This document shows positions 26,388-40,328 of a stretch of 64,000 bases of DNA, piece after piece. Below the pieces are notes generated by a model. That model saw only the letters and a list, made by a program, of their open reading frames with translations. It ran no database searches and was not told where the DNA came from. Origin of the DNA: Panorpa germanica (Eukaryota; Arthropoda; Insecta; Mecoptera; Panorpidae); contig OY783218.1 of NCBI GenBank assembly GCA_963678705.1, positions 6,458,152 through 6,522,151 on the forward strand, given 5' to 3'. Each line of letters starts with the position of its first letter. Within the stretch, counting starts at the first letter, position 1. The position numbers and the translations under genes are program-made.

Positions 26388-26960
26388 AAGGGCTTGTGGG
26401 CTAGAACCTCAAATGTTCAATTATTTTTTAATAACTCCTTATATGTTAAGAAATATTAACAATTAAAAAAGTCATTTTGTCTCTTTAATTATTAAAGGGA
26501 TTCAACGTTGGACAACATTCCAACTGCATGTGACAATCCTTGTGTAAGGTTACCAACCTTACAGATCATAAATCTCTGCTATATGTATTTATATATCAAA
26601 ATATCAAATATTATTTACAGCTATTTCAAGGAACAATCAAATTTCAATATTATGTCTACCTTAGCAGAGTTAAATAAAATAAAAACTTATTATTCTTTGA
26701 TTTGATTTGATTATTTGACTACCAACAGCTACAGAACATTACCACAGCACTAAATCTACTAAACAAATAACTAAAGTTAAAATGCATTTTACGTCATACA
26801 AATATGGCCGACCATTTCAACAATTCAAACTTTTAATTGCTATATTTCCGTCAATATTTAGATATTTAATAAAATAGACACGCCAATACACTTTTATTAA
26901 CATCAATTTCAATCAACAATTGAAAAATCGACCACTAAATAATGAGGACGCAAGCCCATT
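26388..26960 (+). mobile_element. GGGCTTGTGTCC-family MITE, 5' internal deletion
   Basis: It begins AAGGGCTTGTG and jumps directly to GGCTAGAACCTC, having lost roughly 60 bp found in full-length copies. The rest is collinear with 18547-19174 and ends ACGCAAGCCCATT. Confidence 0.8.
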
Positions 26961-27007
26961 ATAAAGTTGCTATACTACACATAGTGTGTAACACAGGAAA
27001 AAATCAA

Positions 27008-27088
27008 CGATTTAACTGGAATTCGAACCACATATATTGATTTAAGTACGATAATTCTTTACCAATTAGCTATCAGAATTGTTCATAA
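27008..27088 (-). mobile_element. tRNA-like SINE head or tRNA relic
   Basis: The minus strand has GATAGCTAATTGGTAAAG, close to the D-arm and A box of many tRNAs, and a B box GGTTCGAATTCC 35-40 bases later. Pairing of the acceptor stem is poor, so I favour a tRNA-derived SINE or a tRNA pseudogene over a working tRNA. Confidence 0.5.
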
Positions 27089-27851
27089 CTTTCTGTTATT
27101 TTTATATTCAATATGATATACAGACTTATACTAAAGACCACTTTTGGTAGGATGTCTATATACACCCATTTTAAGACCAGAATTGTTGTTGATACACCTA
27201 GCAATATTTAATCTAAAAGGGTCTTATATAGCAATTCTACAAGCCTATTCTTTAAGTAATTTACAATCGTTTAAAAGGTTTTCTTAAGTAAGTGTTATGA
27301 GTTCGGTATTTATTTTTCAATAAGCAAAAAAGAATATGTCATAAAACATAGTATATTAAGTTAAATTGTTTGTGTAACAGGTAACTTTCTTTATGTTAGA
27401 AAAACCTAATGCCTCGTACAGCATACCAGCAGCTGCGGCATAAACCAACTGCGGATTTATATATTTTCATTCATAAGTTGGCATTAATTAGACATGAGTG
27501 TACTAAATGTGTTGTACTTTTAACGTACAGACTAGTGCAACATAAACATGCGACACTAATAAAACTCTCACTAAATTTTGTTACTTATTTTTGTAAATAT
27601 TTGTTGCGTGTCGCACTAGTGTGGACGTGTTGTACAACTTCTTACAACAAATGTTGTATGTCGTATGTTTAAGTCGTACGTATGTGTACCAAACTTTAAA
27701 TACAAATATTTGAATTAAAGGGTAATAGTTATCCCAAGCGCGCATTTCATTTATGCTTATGCAGCAAGGCATGGAGCATGGAATTATGCAGCACAGACAA
27801 CAGTGTGACTGAGATACTATGCTTGACAGACAAGGATAGCATGAATTACAT
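27089..27851. other. Non-coding DNA
   Basis: No named feature. The motif ACCAGCAGCTGCGGCATAA at 27424-27442 resembles a stretch on the minus strand near 29405-29430, suggesting both sit in fragments of one short repeat. Confidence 0.4.
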
Positions 27852-28962
27852 CAGCGGTTCTCAAACTTTTTACTTAGAGCCCCCCTGCATAATCCAGCTG
27901 TAAGCCGGGCCCCCCTACATGTAAACGTACTATATATTATAAGGAAGTCGCATTTGACATTATACAGTCAATTTGTTTTTAGTTAAGTTTTGCACATTCT
28001 ATGCATACTCTAATGGGGCATAGGTTTAATCGTAATCAAGCAACAAATTCTATACAAAGAATTACAATTTATTTAATTATTTTAGCTACTATAGTACATA
28101 ATTGTTATTTGTAAGTCAAAGCAATAATAATAAAAAGAGCTTCAGTGTGAAGGATGTGCTTGTTTTTTTTCTGCGCATAGTTTCTTGAAATGCGGTGTCA
28201 GTTCTGATAACGCTATTCTGAATTCCTTGGTCGCATCCAGTCTTGAGCGATATTTACTCTCCATGGCAGCTAGAGCAGAAAACTCAGTTTCACAAGAATA
28301 AGTGGTGGCGAATGGAGTGAGTATTTTCAATGCCCTTTCACTCAAAATTGGGTGTTCCTTTTGTACACCAATCCAGAAGCATATGAGAGAAGATTCTTTA
28401 AACTTCATTTTAAGTCCAGTGTCACCTTGGAGGTCAATGGGATTTTCTTTGTCCTTCGTGTTGAGGGAGCACTCATCGACTGATGGTTTGAACGGGTTTT
28501 GAATCCATGCCAAACCATCCAAGTTCTCATTAAAATATTTTTCAAAACGAGATTTGAGGATTTCTACGTGTTTAAGAAAGCATTTCTTTGCATTGGTTGA
28601 AATAGCTTTGAGATCCATTTCTTCAATCATAATTTTAAGATTAGAAAATAGCTCCAAATTGTCACTTTACAGACCGCCCTCGTACAAACTTAGCTTCATT
28701 ACAAAGCTTTTCACCTTTTCAGTCCATTGCAGCAGGTTTGCATCTTTTTTCTGTATTTTCTGATAAACTAAAAAGTATAAAATGTTCGGCACTCTTACGA
28801 CTTTGACTAAAAATTATACACTTGTTGTAATTTTAAAAATAAAAAGTTTGCTTTATTATTTTGTAAGTAAATTTAATTAATTTTTCAACCAAGCTTTGGG
28901 CCCCCCCTGAGCCATCATTGCGCCCCCCTTGGGGGTCGCGCCCCACACTTTGAGAACCGCTG
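27852..28962 (-). mobile_element. Internally deleted hAT transposon
   Basis: The ends CAGCGGTTCTCAAACTTT and, from the right, CAGCGGTTCTCAAAGTGTG are classic hAT terminal inverted repeats. The flanks AATTACAT and AATTACAC form an 8-bp target duplication with one mismatch. At 1,111 bp it is far shorter than an autonomous hAT (about 3-5 kb) and keeps only the C-terminal part of a transposase. GGGCCCCCC-type blocks lie just inside both ends. Confidence 0.9.
28142..28760 (-). pseudogene. hAT transposase C-terminal fragment
   Basis: The minus-strand frame holds the hAT dimerisation domain: F-W-I-G-V-Q, then ILTPFATTYSCETEFSALAA and S-K-Y-R-S-R-L-D near its end. This resembles the ZBED5/SCAND3-type hAT transposases of animals. 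The listed 171-codon frame begins at a non-ATG codon. Upstream the same frame continues through one nonsense codon (about 28667-28669) into N-L-L-Q-W-T-E-K-V. The DNA-binding zinc finger and most of the catalytic RNase H-like core are absent, so the product would be inactive. Confidence 0.85.
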
Positions 28963-29856
28963 AATTACACAATGATTGTTTGAACAACGCAGTAGATTTA
29001 AATGCTGTCCTTGTTGACACTAGAAAAATAATTAATAACATGTAATTAAATAATATAGAATATTATAAATGTGATAAATGAGTTGCATTTAAAACTAAAC
29101 AAAAGCATATGCTAATCAAGGTCTATATACGTAGAAGTTATATCAAGAAGTGTATAAATAAAGAAATATACAAAACAGAAAACTAACTGTGAGCAATACC
29201 AGTAAATCATTTAAAGTTTTAGAGTGATTCTTAAATTCTCCATAAAACCACCATAAATAAATAATGATATCCGGAAGTTTTATAAATGCCCAGACTCCAC
29301 GAGACAATGTGGCGCCATTACGATTTGATTGTTGGACATTCCATAAAGTCATAGAAACATAGAAATAAAGATCGATATGTCGGGTATGGAATAAGTCAGG
29401 GATGTTGAACTTATGGCACAGTTGCTGGTACGCCAAAAATTAGCAATCAGTTGCAGCTTGAAATAATTCATTTGGCGTGAAAATCTCTTTAATGTAGTCT
29501 AAGAATTATAGAACTAGAAACCATAGAATTTGCGTAAGGCTTAAAAGAAATTTTAATTATTATGTTTTGATAAACTTACATAAAAAGATTAACCATCCCT
29601 GCAATAGGGGTATTATTGTACAGATACACCCGTACTACGAAATGAAGGGTAAAACTTCTCAAGATTAATTTGTTGTTTTCGCTTGAATTTCAGTCTGCAA
29701 TCAATTAATAGACTTATAAATAATTGTGAAACTATATTTCATAGCCGTTGAATATATTTCATTTAGGTTGGGGGCCCGGATATTTAGATTTGTCAATAAT
29801 TATTCTTTTCTAGTAAAATGTTTCTTAAAGTAACTGCATAAATAAGGTTAATATAG

Positions 29857-29858
<2 letters not shown>
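28963..29858. other. Non-coding DNA
   Basis: No gene recognised. A 97-codon minus-strand open frame at 29143-29436 has no family resemblance and overlaps a possible short repeat near 29405-29430. Confidence 0.4.

Positions 29859-29860
<2 letters not shown>

Positions 29861-29938
<78 letters not shown>
29861..29938. repeat. TA microsatellite
   Basis: An uninterrupted (TA)n run of about 78 bp, immediately next to the SINE insertion site at 29942. Confidence 0.95.
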
Positions 29939-29939
<1 letters not shown>

Positions 29940-29953
29940 CCGACACCCTTCTA

Positions 29954-30269
29954 TTTTTTATTTTTTTTATTTAGGCTTTGGCTTATTCAACCTTCTTGCC
30001 GATCATATTTTTAATTTGTCTTTTAATTTTAATCAGTCTTTCTTATTTGTTTCACATGTAACGTGTATTTTTAACATCATATCTACAGAGTGTTTACACG
30101 GTTCAAATTCTTATCTTATTTGTTTTAATACTATCAGTCTCAGTTCATTTGTTTTTAATACTATCAAATTAAGTTCATAATAACCAAACCCAGAGAAAGG
30201 TCCGGGGATCGAACCCGAAGACACAGCAGTCGGCGTCAAGCATCAATGCTCTCGCCCACTGTGTCGTCT
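29954..30269 (-). mobile_element. tRNA-derived SINE, complete copy 1
   Basis: The element lies between perfect 12-bp direct repeats GACACCCTTCTA (29942-29953 and 30270-30281). On the minus strand it begins AGACGACACAGTGGGCGAG (A-box region), carries the B box GGTTCGATCCC about 50 bases in, continues GGTTTGGTTATTATGAAC, and ends in an A-rich tail. The head and the following ~25 bp match the SINE at 32393-32657, but the remaining tail module is different. SINEs encode no protein and depend on a LINE for copying. Confidence 0.88.
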
Positions 30270-30281
30270 GACACCCTTCTA

Positions 30282-30809
30282 CTATATTAGTAGTTATTAT
30301 AGTGTCGAATGATATCTCATATATGTGTACTAATTATATGAGAACATAATCAATTTAACTTTGGTTATATACTGGAAATATAACACAATATGCAATTTAC
30401 CTACTATGATTAATTAATACAATATAATCAATAGATATTTTCAAATAATTTGAAGGTAAATAATGCAATAAAGCTAAAAGATTACTTTACCTGGTGAAAC
30501 ATTTGAATTTATTATTTGATAGGTAAACAAAGCTCACTCGTGTTCACACGTTGTTTACACACTTCCGCTTCCGCTACGTCGATATTAACAATAAAACATA
30601 TAGTTGTTAACAATTAATTTATAGAATAAATACCACAGTGTTATTAAATATAGTATTTAAATATTGTTATACCATTATACAGTATGCTTCATTCTACTCT
30701 GCTTTGTAAACATAGAGAATAAGACACCATTCCCACCTACTGAGTTTTAGTTTTTATTTTAACCTTATATGAAAGTTTCAGTTTAACAAATAGAGATATA
30801 TGTATCCGA
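30282..30809. other. AT-rich non-coding DNA
   Basis: No feature recognised. Confidence 0.5.
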
Positions 30810-31456
30810 AATGGGCTTGTGTCCTCATTTTTTAGTGGTCGATTTTTCAATTGCTGATTGAAATTGATGTTAATAAATGTGTATTGGCGTGTCTATTTTA
30901 TTAAATATCTAAATGCTGACGGAGATATAGCAATTAAAAGTTTTGAATTGTAGTTTTAGCGCTAGAAATGGTCGGCCATATTTGTATGACGTGAAATGCA
31001 TTTTAACGTCAGTTATTTGTTGAGTAGGTCAGTGCTGTGGTAATGTTCTGTAGCTGTTGGTAGTCGAAATAATCAAGTCATATCAAAGAATAATAAGATT
31101 TTATTTTATTTAACACTGCTAAGGCAGACATAATATTGAACTTTGATTGTTCCTTGAAATAGCTGTAAATAATATTTGATATTTTGATATGTAAATACAT
31201 ACAGCAGAGATTTATGAGCTGTAAGGTTGGTATCCTTACACAAGGATTGTGATGTCACATGCACTTAGAATGTGTACAACGTTAAATCCCTTTAATAATT
31301 AAAGAGACAAAATGACTTTTTTAATTGTTAATATCTCTTAACATATCCTTATATGTTGTTAATAAAAAATAATTGAACATTTGAGGTTCTAGTAACCCAT
31401 TTTATCAATATATAGTACACTTTTATAGAAATTAAGACATAGGACACAAGCCCATT
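30810..31456 (-). mobile_element. GGGCTTGTGTCC-family MITE, full-length, inverted
   Basis: A 647-bp copy in the opposite orientation to the others. It begins AATGGGCTTGTGTCCTCATT (the 3' end of the consensus) and ends ATAGGACACAAGCCCATT. It contains a small local duplication of CTTATATGTT near 31340-31360. Confidence 0.85.
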
Positions 31457-31555
31457 TTAATTTAGGGTTGACGATGACAACAATCACAGAAGTCGTCAAA
31501 TAAATGAAATATAAATTCAAAATAAAAACTAAATAATAAAATAGTAGGTGGGAAT

Positions 31556-31849
31556 GAGGCTTTATGGAGCTCGATATATTTTCAATGGTCAGTATATGTT
31601 AGTTCGAATTCCTGAAAATGGAGCACGACTGTTGAAATGCATAAATAATTGTGGCTGCAATGATTGAGGTTTTCATATCAAATACGAAGTGTAATATCAG
31701 GGCCGGCTGAGGGGGATATTTATAAGAGTTTGGCAAATTATTATATTTTTACTTGCGAAGGGGAAGAAATGAAAAAAAAAATACTGGATAGCCTAGTGCC
31801 GTATTATAAAAAAAAAGTGGCGCAGGATCAAATCCGCATTTGGTGACAA
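31556..31849 (+). pseudogene. Unidentified coding-like relic, frameshifted
   Basis: Two adjacent stretches translate into protein-like sequence in different frames: first A-R-Y-I-F-N-G-Q-Y-M-L-V-R-I-P-E-N-G (about 31571-31625), running to a C-I-N-N-C-G-C-N-D stop. Then, from 31664, comes S-G-P-A-E-G-D-I-Y-K-S-L-A-N-Y-Y, ending V-A-Q-D-Q-I-R-I-W at a TGA (31844-31846). The composition is less AT-rich than the surroundings. The cysteine cluster hints at a small zinc-binding region, but I cannot assign a family. It may be an old transposon ORF or a pseudogene. Confidence 0.35.
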
Positions 31850-32038
31850 TGTTTAAATAGACAACACTGGCAAACGTAAGAAGCAACAAGCATATAAAAA
31901 GGAAAGAGTTGCACTGAGTGTAATTGTGTTAAAGTAAAATAAAATCACTGTTTTCGTTATTTAATAATAACAATTAGTTTCATATTAAAAATAAATATTA
32001 TTATAATTTTTTTTTACATAAATAGAAAAATCAGTTTT

Positions 32039-32204
32039 AAGGTCTATACGCACGTGACGATCAGTGCCGTGTCGCTTTTAACATGGAGAAATACTGGCAT
32101 CACAGACACTGACGACTAGAAATAGCTTTGAACGAAATGTATGAAACAATACCATTTTTCACTGACACTGAACGGTACGGCACTAATGTGTGTGTAGGAA
32201 CCTT
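32039..32204. mobile_element. MITE with AAGGT...AGTGCCGT inverted repeats
   Basis: The left end AAGGTCTATACGCACGTGA continues into AGTGCCGTGTCG. The complement of the right end reads AAGGTTCCTACACACACATT and then AGTGCCGTACCG. The two halves are imperfect inverted repeats over about 35 bp, around a short middle. No clear target duplication is visible. Confidence 0.5.
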
Positions 32205-32392
32205 CATAAATTCTATTTAAAAATTATTTTAACTAACATGTGAAGCTAGCGACATTTGCTCGGTAACAAATGTTGACCACGTAAGATTCCTTCGTCTGTT
32301 AGAAATCGCAAGCATGCTCGGTTAAGAGCTGCGTGCAATTCGCGTTCTTTTAAACTTTAAATTCAACTTTACATAATTTTCAATAATATTTA

Positions 32393-32657
32393 TTTATTTA
32401 ATTTATTTAACGTCGGCCTATTTCCGATGCTGAGTCCTATCACCGACGACCTCCTACAATGTTGGCAGTATTTATGGTGTCGTGGCCTCATATATGTGGA
32501 CTACACCACTGCCTTTATATTGTACGATTATGTTTGACCATAATCAATATAAGTTCATAATAACCAAACCCAGAAAATATATATCTGGTCCGGGGATCGA
32601 ACCCGAAGACACAGCAGTCGGCGTCAAGCATCAATGCTCTCGCCCACTGTGTCGTCT
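32393..32657 (-). mobile_element. tRNA-derived SINE, complete copy 2
   Basis: It lies between perfect 12-bp duplications CAATAATATTTA (32381-32392 and 32658-32669). The minus-strand head AGACGACACAGTGGGCGAG, with B box GGTTCGATCCC, is almost identical to the SINE at 29954-30269. Past TTATTATGAACTTA the tail changes to an unrelated module that contains CACGACACCATAAATACTGC and ends in TAAATAAATTAAATAAA. Confidence 0.9.
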
Positions 32658-32669
32658 CAATAATATTTA

Positions 32670-35194
<2,525 letters not shown>

Positions 35195-35584
35195 CAGGGC
35201 CGTCTTTAACCTATTGGAGGCCCTGAGCATGTTAGGATAATGGGGCCCCTATGACTTTGACAGAACACTATTTTGTTAGAATAGACAAAGAAACTACGAA
35301 AAGAATCGTCATGTTGCGAATGCCTTCTGAAGTCGGAAAGCCTAATTTTTGGGCGAGAGTAGAATAGCTTCGCGCATTTACGAGTAAAAGCGAGTAAGTT
35401 GGTATTTTAGTCAGTAATTTAGGTTTGATTTCTTCGAATCAAATAAGTTTTTTGGTAATAAATATTGGTTATCGTTTGATGATCTGACAGGAACTAGGAA
35501 CTTTGTATTTGATCTGAGGGGGGCCCTATCGATCGCGGGGCCCTGGGCACTTGCCCAAAGTGCCCAATGAGAACGAGGGGTCTG
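35195..35584. mobile_element. hAT-type MITE with perfect 8-bp duplication
   Basis: A 390-bp element beginning CAGGGCCGTCTTTAACC and ending GGGGTCTG. It is flanked by identical 8-bp copies of ATTATCAG (35187-35194 and 35585-35592), the duplication length of hAT transposases. GGGGCCC-type blocks sit inside both ends. There is no coding capacity, so it would have been moved by a transposase supplied elsewhere. Confidence 0.85.
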
Positions 35585-35592
35585 ATTATCAG

Positions 35593-36435
35593 TCTATTAA
35601 GCGTTTATTATTTTTTATCGTTTTTTAAAACCCTATTCAACTATTACTGTTCATTAGAAATTACTCAATCCCTAATACTTTATTGCATTCCATAATGTTA
35701 CAAATGGTGTTAAGATATGTATAGGTAGTAAATTAACACAGCTTTACTTCCATAACCATACATGTTCTTTATTTTCTATATTTTAACTAAAATTAACCAA
35801 AACATCTATTTTTATAATAAACCAAACATATTACTATTATTTTTATATTTGGAATATGAAAATTATCTACAGATAAACACGCCTGAAAATTCTCCCTTTG
35901 CTCTCACAATAATCTCAGAAATAGATTCAGTGACCACTATTACCCGCTAAGAATAACTGCCTTTACCCCTAAAATCGATAATGGTTTTTTCGATTGATCA
36001 CTAAAAACGTAAAGACCTATCTGCGTGATTATTGACATTTAGAAAGATATTGATTGGTATAAATCACTTAAAGCTTACCTTCATCGAATTTTTAATTTTT
36101 TATAACAAAACACGTCTTTTCTTTTGAACACACTGCGCGCGATAAGAAATGGCGGTGCTTCGTAAATAAATATATTCAGGCGTATACTAGACGACGGTAT
36201 AGTAGTGTTAGCGAAAGTGTATGGAAATTTTAGATTTCGATGTGACCGGCACTACCCACTGACCGCCATTCACCCATCTTTCCATCTTACTCTATTTACC
36301 ACCGTCACTGGATATCATTTTGATATTTAAAAGTAACCAGAAACATTTCAACTGTTTTTTAAAATAATTGCTTTTTCGAATATAACGCAATTTGTTAAAA
36401 TCGTCTCAAACTAGAAGATAAAAAGTAATACTATA
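35593..36435. other. Non-coding DNA
   Basis: No feature recognised. The interval 36120-36310 is less AT-rich but has no open frame or repeat partner that I can identify. Confidence 0.45.
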
Positions 36436-36895
36436 TCGCTGAACACACAGCGTAAATTTTACATGAAATATTAGTAAAATGTAACATAAGAAAACCGGTT
36501 TATATTTACGTATTTTATATATCCCTTTTTTCCTAAATAGAACGAGATTTTCCTTTAAATTGTTTATCTAAAATCTTCGCTATTTAAATCTATTTTTAAA
36601 GCGCTAGTTGTTACATTGCAATCGCTGTAATTGACTGACTTGATTGGCGGTGATTTTGATTACCACTATATGCTTTCATTAATTTTTGAAACAGCTTAAA
36701 TTAACTTGTTGATAAATGACTAGATATTTACATCTATAAATGATTTACAGTGTAAGCCAGTGGTCCTCAACCAGTGTCCATCGAAACACTGCAACTCCGA
36801 CAACAAAAATTTCTATTCATCGGTCAAAGATAGTTGAGGTTTTCTAATTATATTGCATTCACTAAACAATTTTGTAATAGAATATTGCTTAGCCT
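36436..36895 (+). repeat. ~470-bp dispersed repeat, copy A
   Basis: It aligns closely, same orientation, with 39854-40328. Both carry ATTTAAATCTATT, the GATTGGCGGTGATTTTGATT block and GATAAATGACTAGATATTT. Both also contain CAGTGGTCCTCAACC (from 36762), which resembles a hAT terminal inverted repeat, at the same internal position. So the duplicated unit already contained that junction. Confidence 0.8.
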
Positions 36896-37119
36896 ATTTT
36901 CATATTATGGGTACAGAAATATTAACAGGTTATGGGCCCAGGAATATTAACTTATTATTTGCACAAATATTTAAATCCGTAACTTTGTAAAGGTTATAAT
37001 CCACTGGTATAGGACATAGATTTTCCAGTTATAGAAGTTGAAGCACAATATAGATTGATTTGTAATCTTGTGGGATCTGATTCTAATGTCACATACTGTC
37101 AGTCGTTAGTAAATTGTAC

Positions 37120-37443
37120 CTAAACTGAACGTACATATAGAAATTGAACACATAAATAGTACATCGAATAATTAATTAATTGGTTTCTGTTTAAACCAAA
37201 CATAACTGTATTAGATTTAGTTATAGCAAATTTCATTTGCTTAAGTTTTCGAAAGACATTTTCTTTTACAGTTTCTCTTAACTTAACTTTATGAATGCAA
37301 TTCCCTTTTTGCAACAGACAGTAAGAGTGAACACTAACATTGCACACCACGCCCACGCCCTTCTTGCATTCTATGTTTTGTATTAAACTAATAAATTTCG
37401 AATACGGTACATTTATATCTTCTAAGGTAATTTCGTTCATTTT
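37120..37443 (-). CDS. Possible exon or small gene, unknown
   Basis: On the minus strand a good acceptor (ATACTTTGTTTGCAG) is followed at once by AAAATG and an open frame of 106 codons to a stop. It starts M-N-E-I-T-L-E-D-I-N-V-P-Y and includes N-I-E-C-K-K-G-V-G-V-V-C and a basic E-N-V-F-R-K-L-K-Q-M-K segment. Amino-acid variety is better than in the surrounding chance ORFs, but the end is AT-driven. I recognise no domain. It could be a real 3' exon, part of a decayed mobile element, or chance. Confidence 0.3.
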   Translation of the reverse strand, partial: KMNEITLEDINVPYSKFISLIQNIECKKGVGVVCNVSVHSYCLLQKGNCIHKVKLRETVKENVFRKLKQMKFAITKSNTVMFGLNRNQLINYSMYYLCVQFLYVRSV

Positions 37444-37449
37444 CTGCAA

Positions 37450-38238
37450 ACAAAGTATATTCTATGAGACAATAAATGTATGTAAGAGTATTTCAGCAAC
37501 TGGAATCGGAGAAAAACGTTTCGTTGAAACAGTAAGGTTAACATACTTATTATACTGTTTAAAGTTAAATATTTAAACGTGTCTGATGATGATGATCATC
37601 AATCAATGATATTGAATTAATTGAAAACCATTTTCAAACTTTCTTTTGAGTAATTATCTGGTTATTCAAGCATCCGCTGGTGTAGTTCTTTTACTTTAAA
37701 TAAATGAAAGAAAAAGTATCTAATTTATATTTAAAAATCTCGGTTTACGCACCAGAGGAAAATTGCGTACTGAGACGAATGGAGATCTCTGACGGTATTT
37801 AATATGGGTAACTTTTATGAAATCCCACGTGAAACCAATTGTATCTAGTTATTTAGGGGGGTGGCTATGTTCGGTAGAGGTCTAGCACAAATCAAACCTT
37901 TCTTTCCCTTCCTTTCTCTCCCAACGGTAAGCTTTTGCGCTGAGCTGCAATTTTTTTAGCAAAATATTAAGACCCGAGTGAAATATTACCTTAAATCAAT
38001 TTTTTTCTTAATATTTATGTAAATGCATCAACTTTCGATTGTAATTAGTACTTAAAACAATATATACATTTATAAACATTTGCAAATACATAGAATAACA
38101 ACTTATAAATACGGGTCTGCGCATGCCTACGTTCTAATAAGGTGCTAGTAGTGAATGTAACGCGGCTGCCTCAGGAGTACCCTACCCGATAATCATTGTA
38201 GAATACTAGTCGTGTCAACCTTGTATGATTCTAAATCC
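37450..38238. other. AT-rich non-coding DNA
   Basis: No feature recognised. Confidence 0.5.
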
Positions 38239-38542
38239 ACTAATGTTTACACCAAAGAGACAGTTCTTAAAACATTTTTGTCTTTAAAAACTGTTTCAAT
38301 AAATAAAACACATTTCCTTCTGGAGTCGGTAAGATCAAAGGAATCACGTTTGTTGTTTTTTAGTATGCTTGGTTTGAATACCAGTTGTTGTTCATCATGT
38401 TTATAATTTTTATGGGACACACAGAAAAAAACGAAAAACAAAACCAGTCTGTTTTCGAAAAACAGAACTGTTTTAAAATAAAACAAAACATGTTTTTGTG
38501 TTGTTTTTTACCAACAAAACTGTTTTCAAAACTGTCTTGTTG
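38239..38542. repeat. 300-bp dispersed repeat, copy B
   Basis: Second copy of the unit at 5029-5332, same orientation. The shared core includes GGAGTCGGTAAGATCAAA and AACCAGTCTGTTTTCGAAAA. Flanks differ from those of copy A, so the boundaries given are those of the alignment. Confidence 0.65.
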
Positions 38543-39853
38543 AATTCTAGTCGGGTAAAAATTGAATTTGTTTATATTACAACATGTTTCATATATTTCA
38601 TTATATATAATCATTTATGAATACTAATAATAAAAATTAATTTAAAAAACACTATTCAGAGAAAAAAGTTGTATTCTGAGAGTTGGCTTCATTAGTTACT
38701 TGCCGTACATTCTGTCGATTGCGCTCAAAGTTCTTCGATGACCTTGGGTATGACAAGAATTTACTTTTACGTAATAGACTTTTCTTACAAGTTAAATTTG
38801 GGAAAAACGAAACAAATTAAATATAACTTCTTCAAACAAGAAAGCCTCTATACAACTAAACTACTTGTATCTTATTCAAATAGCAGAATTCTAAGGAGAG
38901 CAGTCATGCATGCACAGTTCGAACATATAGTAGACGGTCTATATAATTTTGTAACTAACTTGAGTGCTTTCAAGTGAAGACTGCACACCGCAGAGCAGAG
39001 CAGACTAGAGCGGAGAGTAGACAGCTAAAAGAAACAATTGACTATATCAATATATTCCGTTTCAATGGTTAATACATTCCAACAATAGAATTGTCTAGAC
39101 GTGAGAACAATTGTATTAAATTAAATTTATTTTATTCTTTTATTTTAATATCAAATGTTATCATTTAAAATGAGAAATATAAGTTCATTGTTTAAAATTG
39201 CAAGGTGGAGAAATGTCCATAAGGATTGTATCACACATAGAGAGACGATAGAGAGAGCGAGCAGTAGTGCAAGAGAAGGACAAAAGATGAAGTGGGGAGA
39301 TATTAAGCGTACAACATAACATAATGAAGAGATAACGTTACAGCTTCTAATATCATTTTAAAAGATAATTCTTTATTTAAATTTTTAACGAATCAGCTAA
39401 AATCAGTTATGTGTTATTTTTAAAATAGTATGGTATTTTATTAGCAGGGGGGATACGTTTATCGTACAAGGCGGTACGCCAAATAAAATATCTACAGTCG
39501 TATAAATATGATCCCGTCGGCATTTTCAAAAAGGTTGTTTTGTGACAATCTATATGATGAATCGATCACGATCACAAACCACACAATAAATTATTCATAA
39601 ATAAAACAATTTATTGTATTTTTTATATTAAATTTTATTAATAATATTGATAGAGAAAAAAATTAAATAATAAATTGGACAAAAACAAAAAATTATTATA
39701 ATAATAAATTAAAAATAAGTAAAATATAAGTACTTTGCTTGCATAATACTCCAAATCTGAAAATACAAATTAAGTTATTACTAGATAAGTACTTGATATT
39801 ATGAATTATAGTTATGAAAAAGATGAAAAAAATTAAATAATATACATTCAAAC
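38543..39853. other. AT-rich non-coding DNA
   Basis: No feature that I can support. Small GA-rich stretches occur near 38980-39020 and 39240-39300. Confidence 0.5.
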
Positions 39854-40328
39854 CCGCTAAACACACAACGTAAATTTTACATAAAGAATTAGTAAAATGT
39901 ATCATATGAAAATTAGTTAATATTTACGTATTATTATAAGTTTATTATATACCCATTTTTTCTAAATAAAACGAGATTTTCCTTTAAATTGTATATGTAA
40001 AATCTTCGCTATTTAAATCTATTGTTAAAGCGTTAGACGTTACATTGCAATCGCTGTAATTGACTGACTTGATTGGCGGTGATTTTGATTACGATTCGAT
40101 GCTTTCATTAATTTTTGATACAGCTTAAATTAACTTGTTGATAAATGACTAGATATTTTCATCTATAAATGATTTACAGTGTAGGCCAGTGGTCCTCAAC
40201 CAGTGTTCTTCGAAACACTAAAGCTCTCACATCAAAAATTTCTATTATTTTGGTCAAAGATAATTGAGGTTTTCTATTCATATTGCTGTATCGTTTACTA
40301 AATAATTTTATATAAGTATTTTACTTAG
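39854..40328 (+). repeat. ~470-bp dispersed repeat, copy B
   Basis: Second copy of 36436-36895, including the internal hAT-like terminus CAGTGGTCCTCAACC. Differences are scattered substitutions and small indels, typical of an old interspersed repeat and not of a recent tandem duplication. Confidence 0.8.

Noticed and set aside
28302-28763. Plus-strand ORFs within the hAT element
   Set aside because: They are shadows of the minus-strand transposase fragment.
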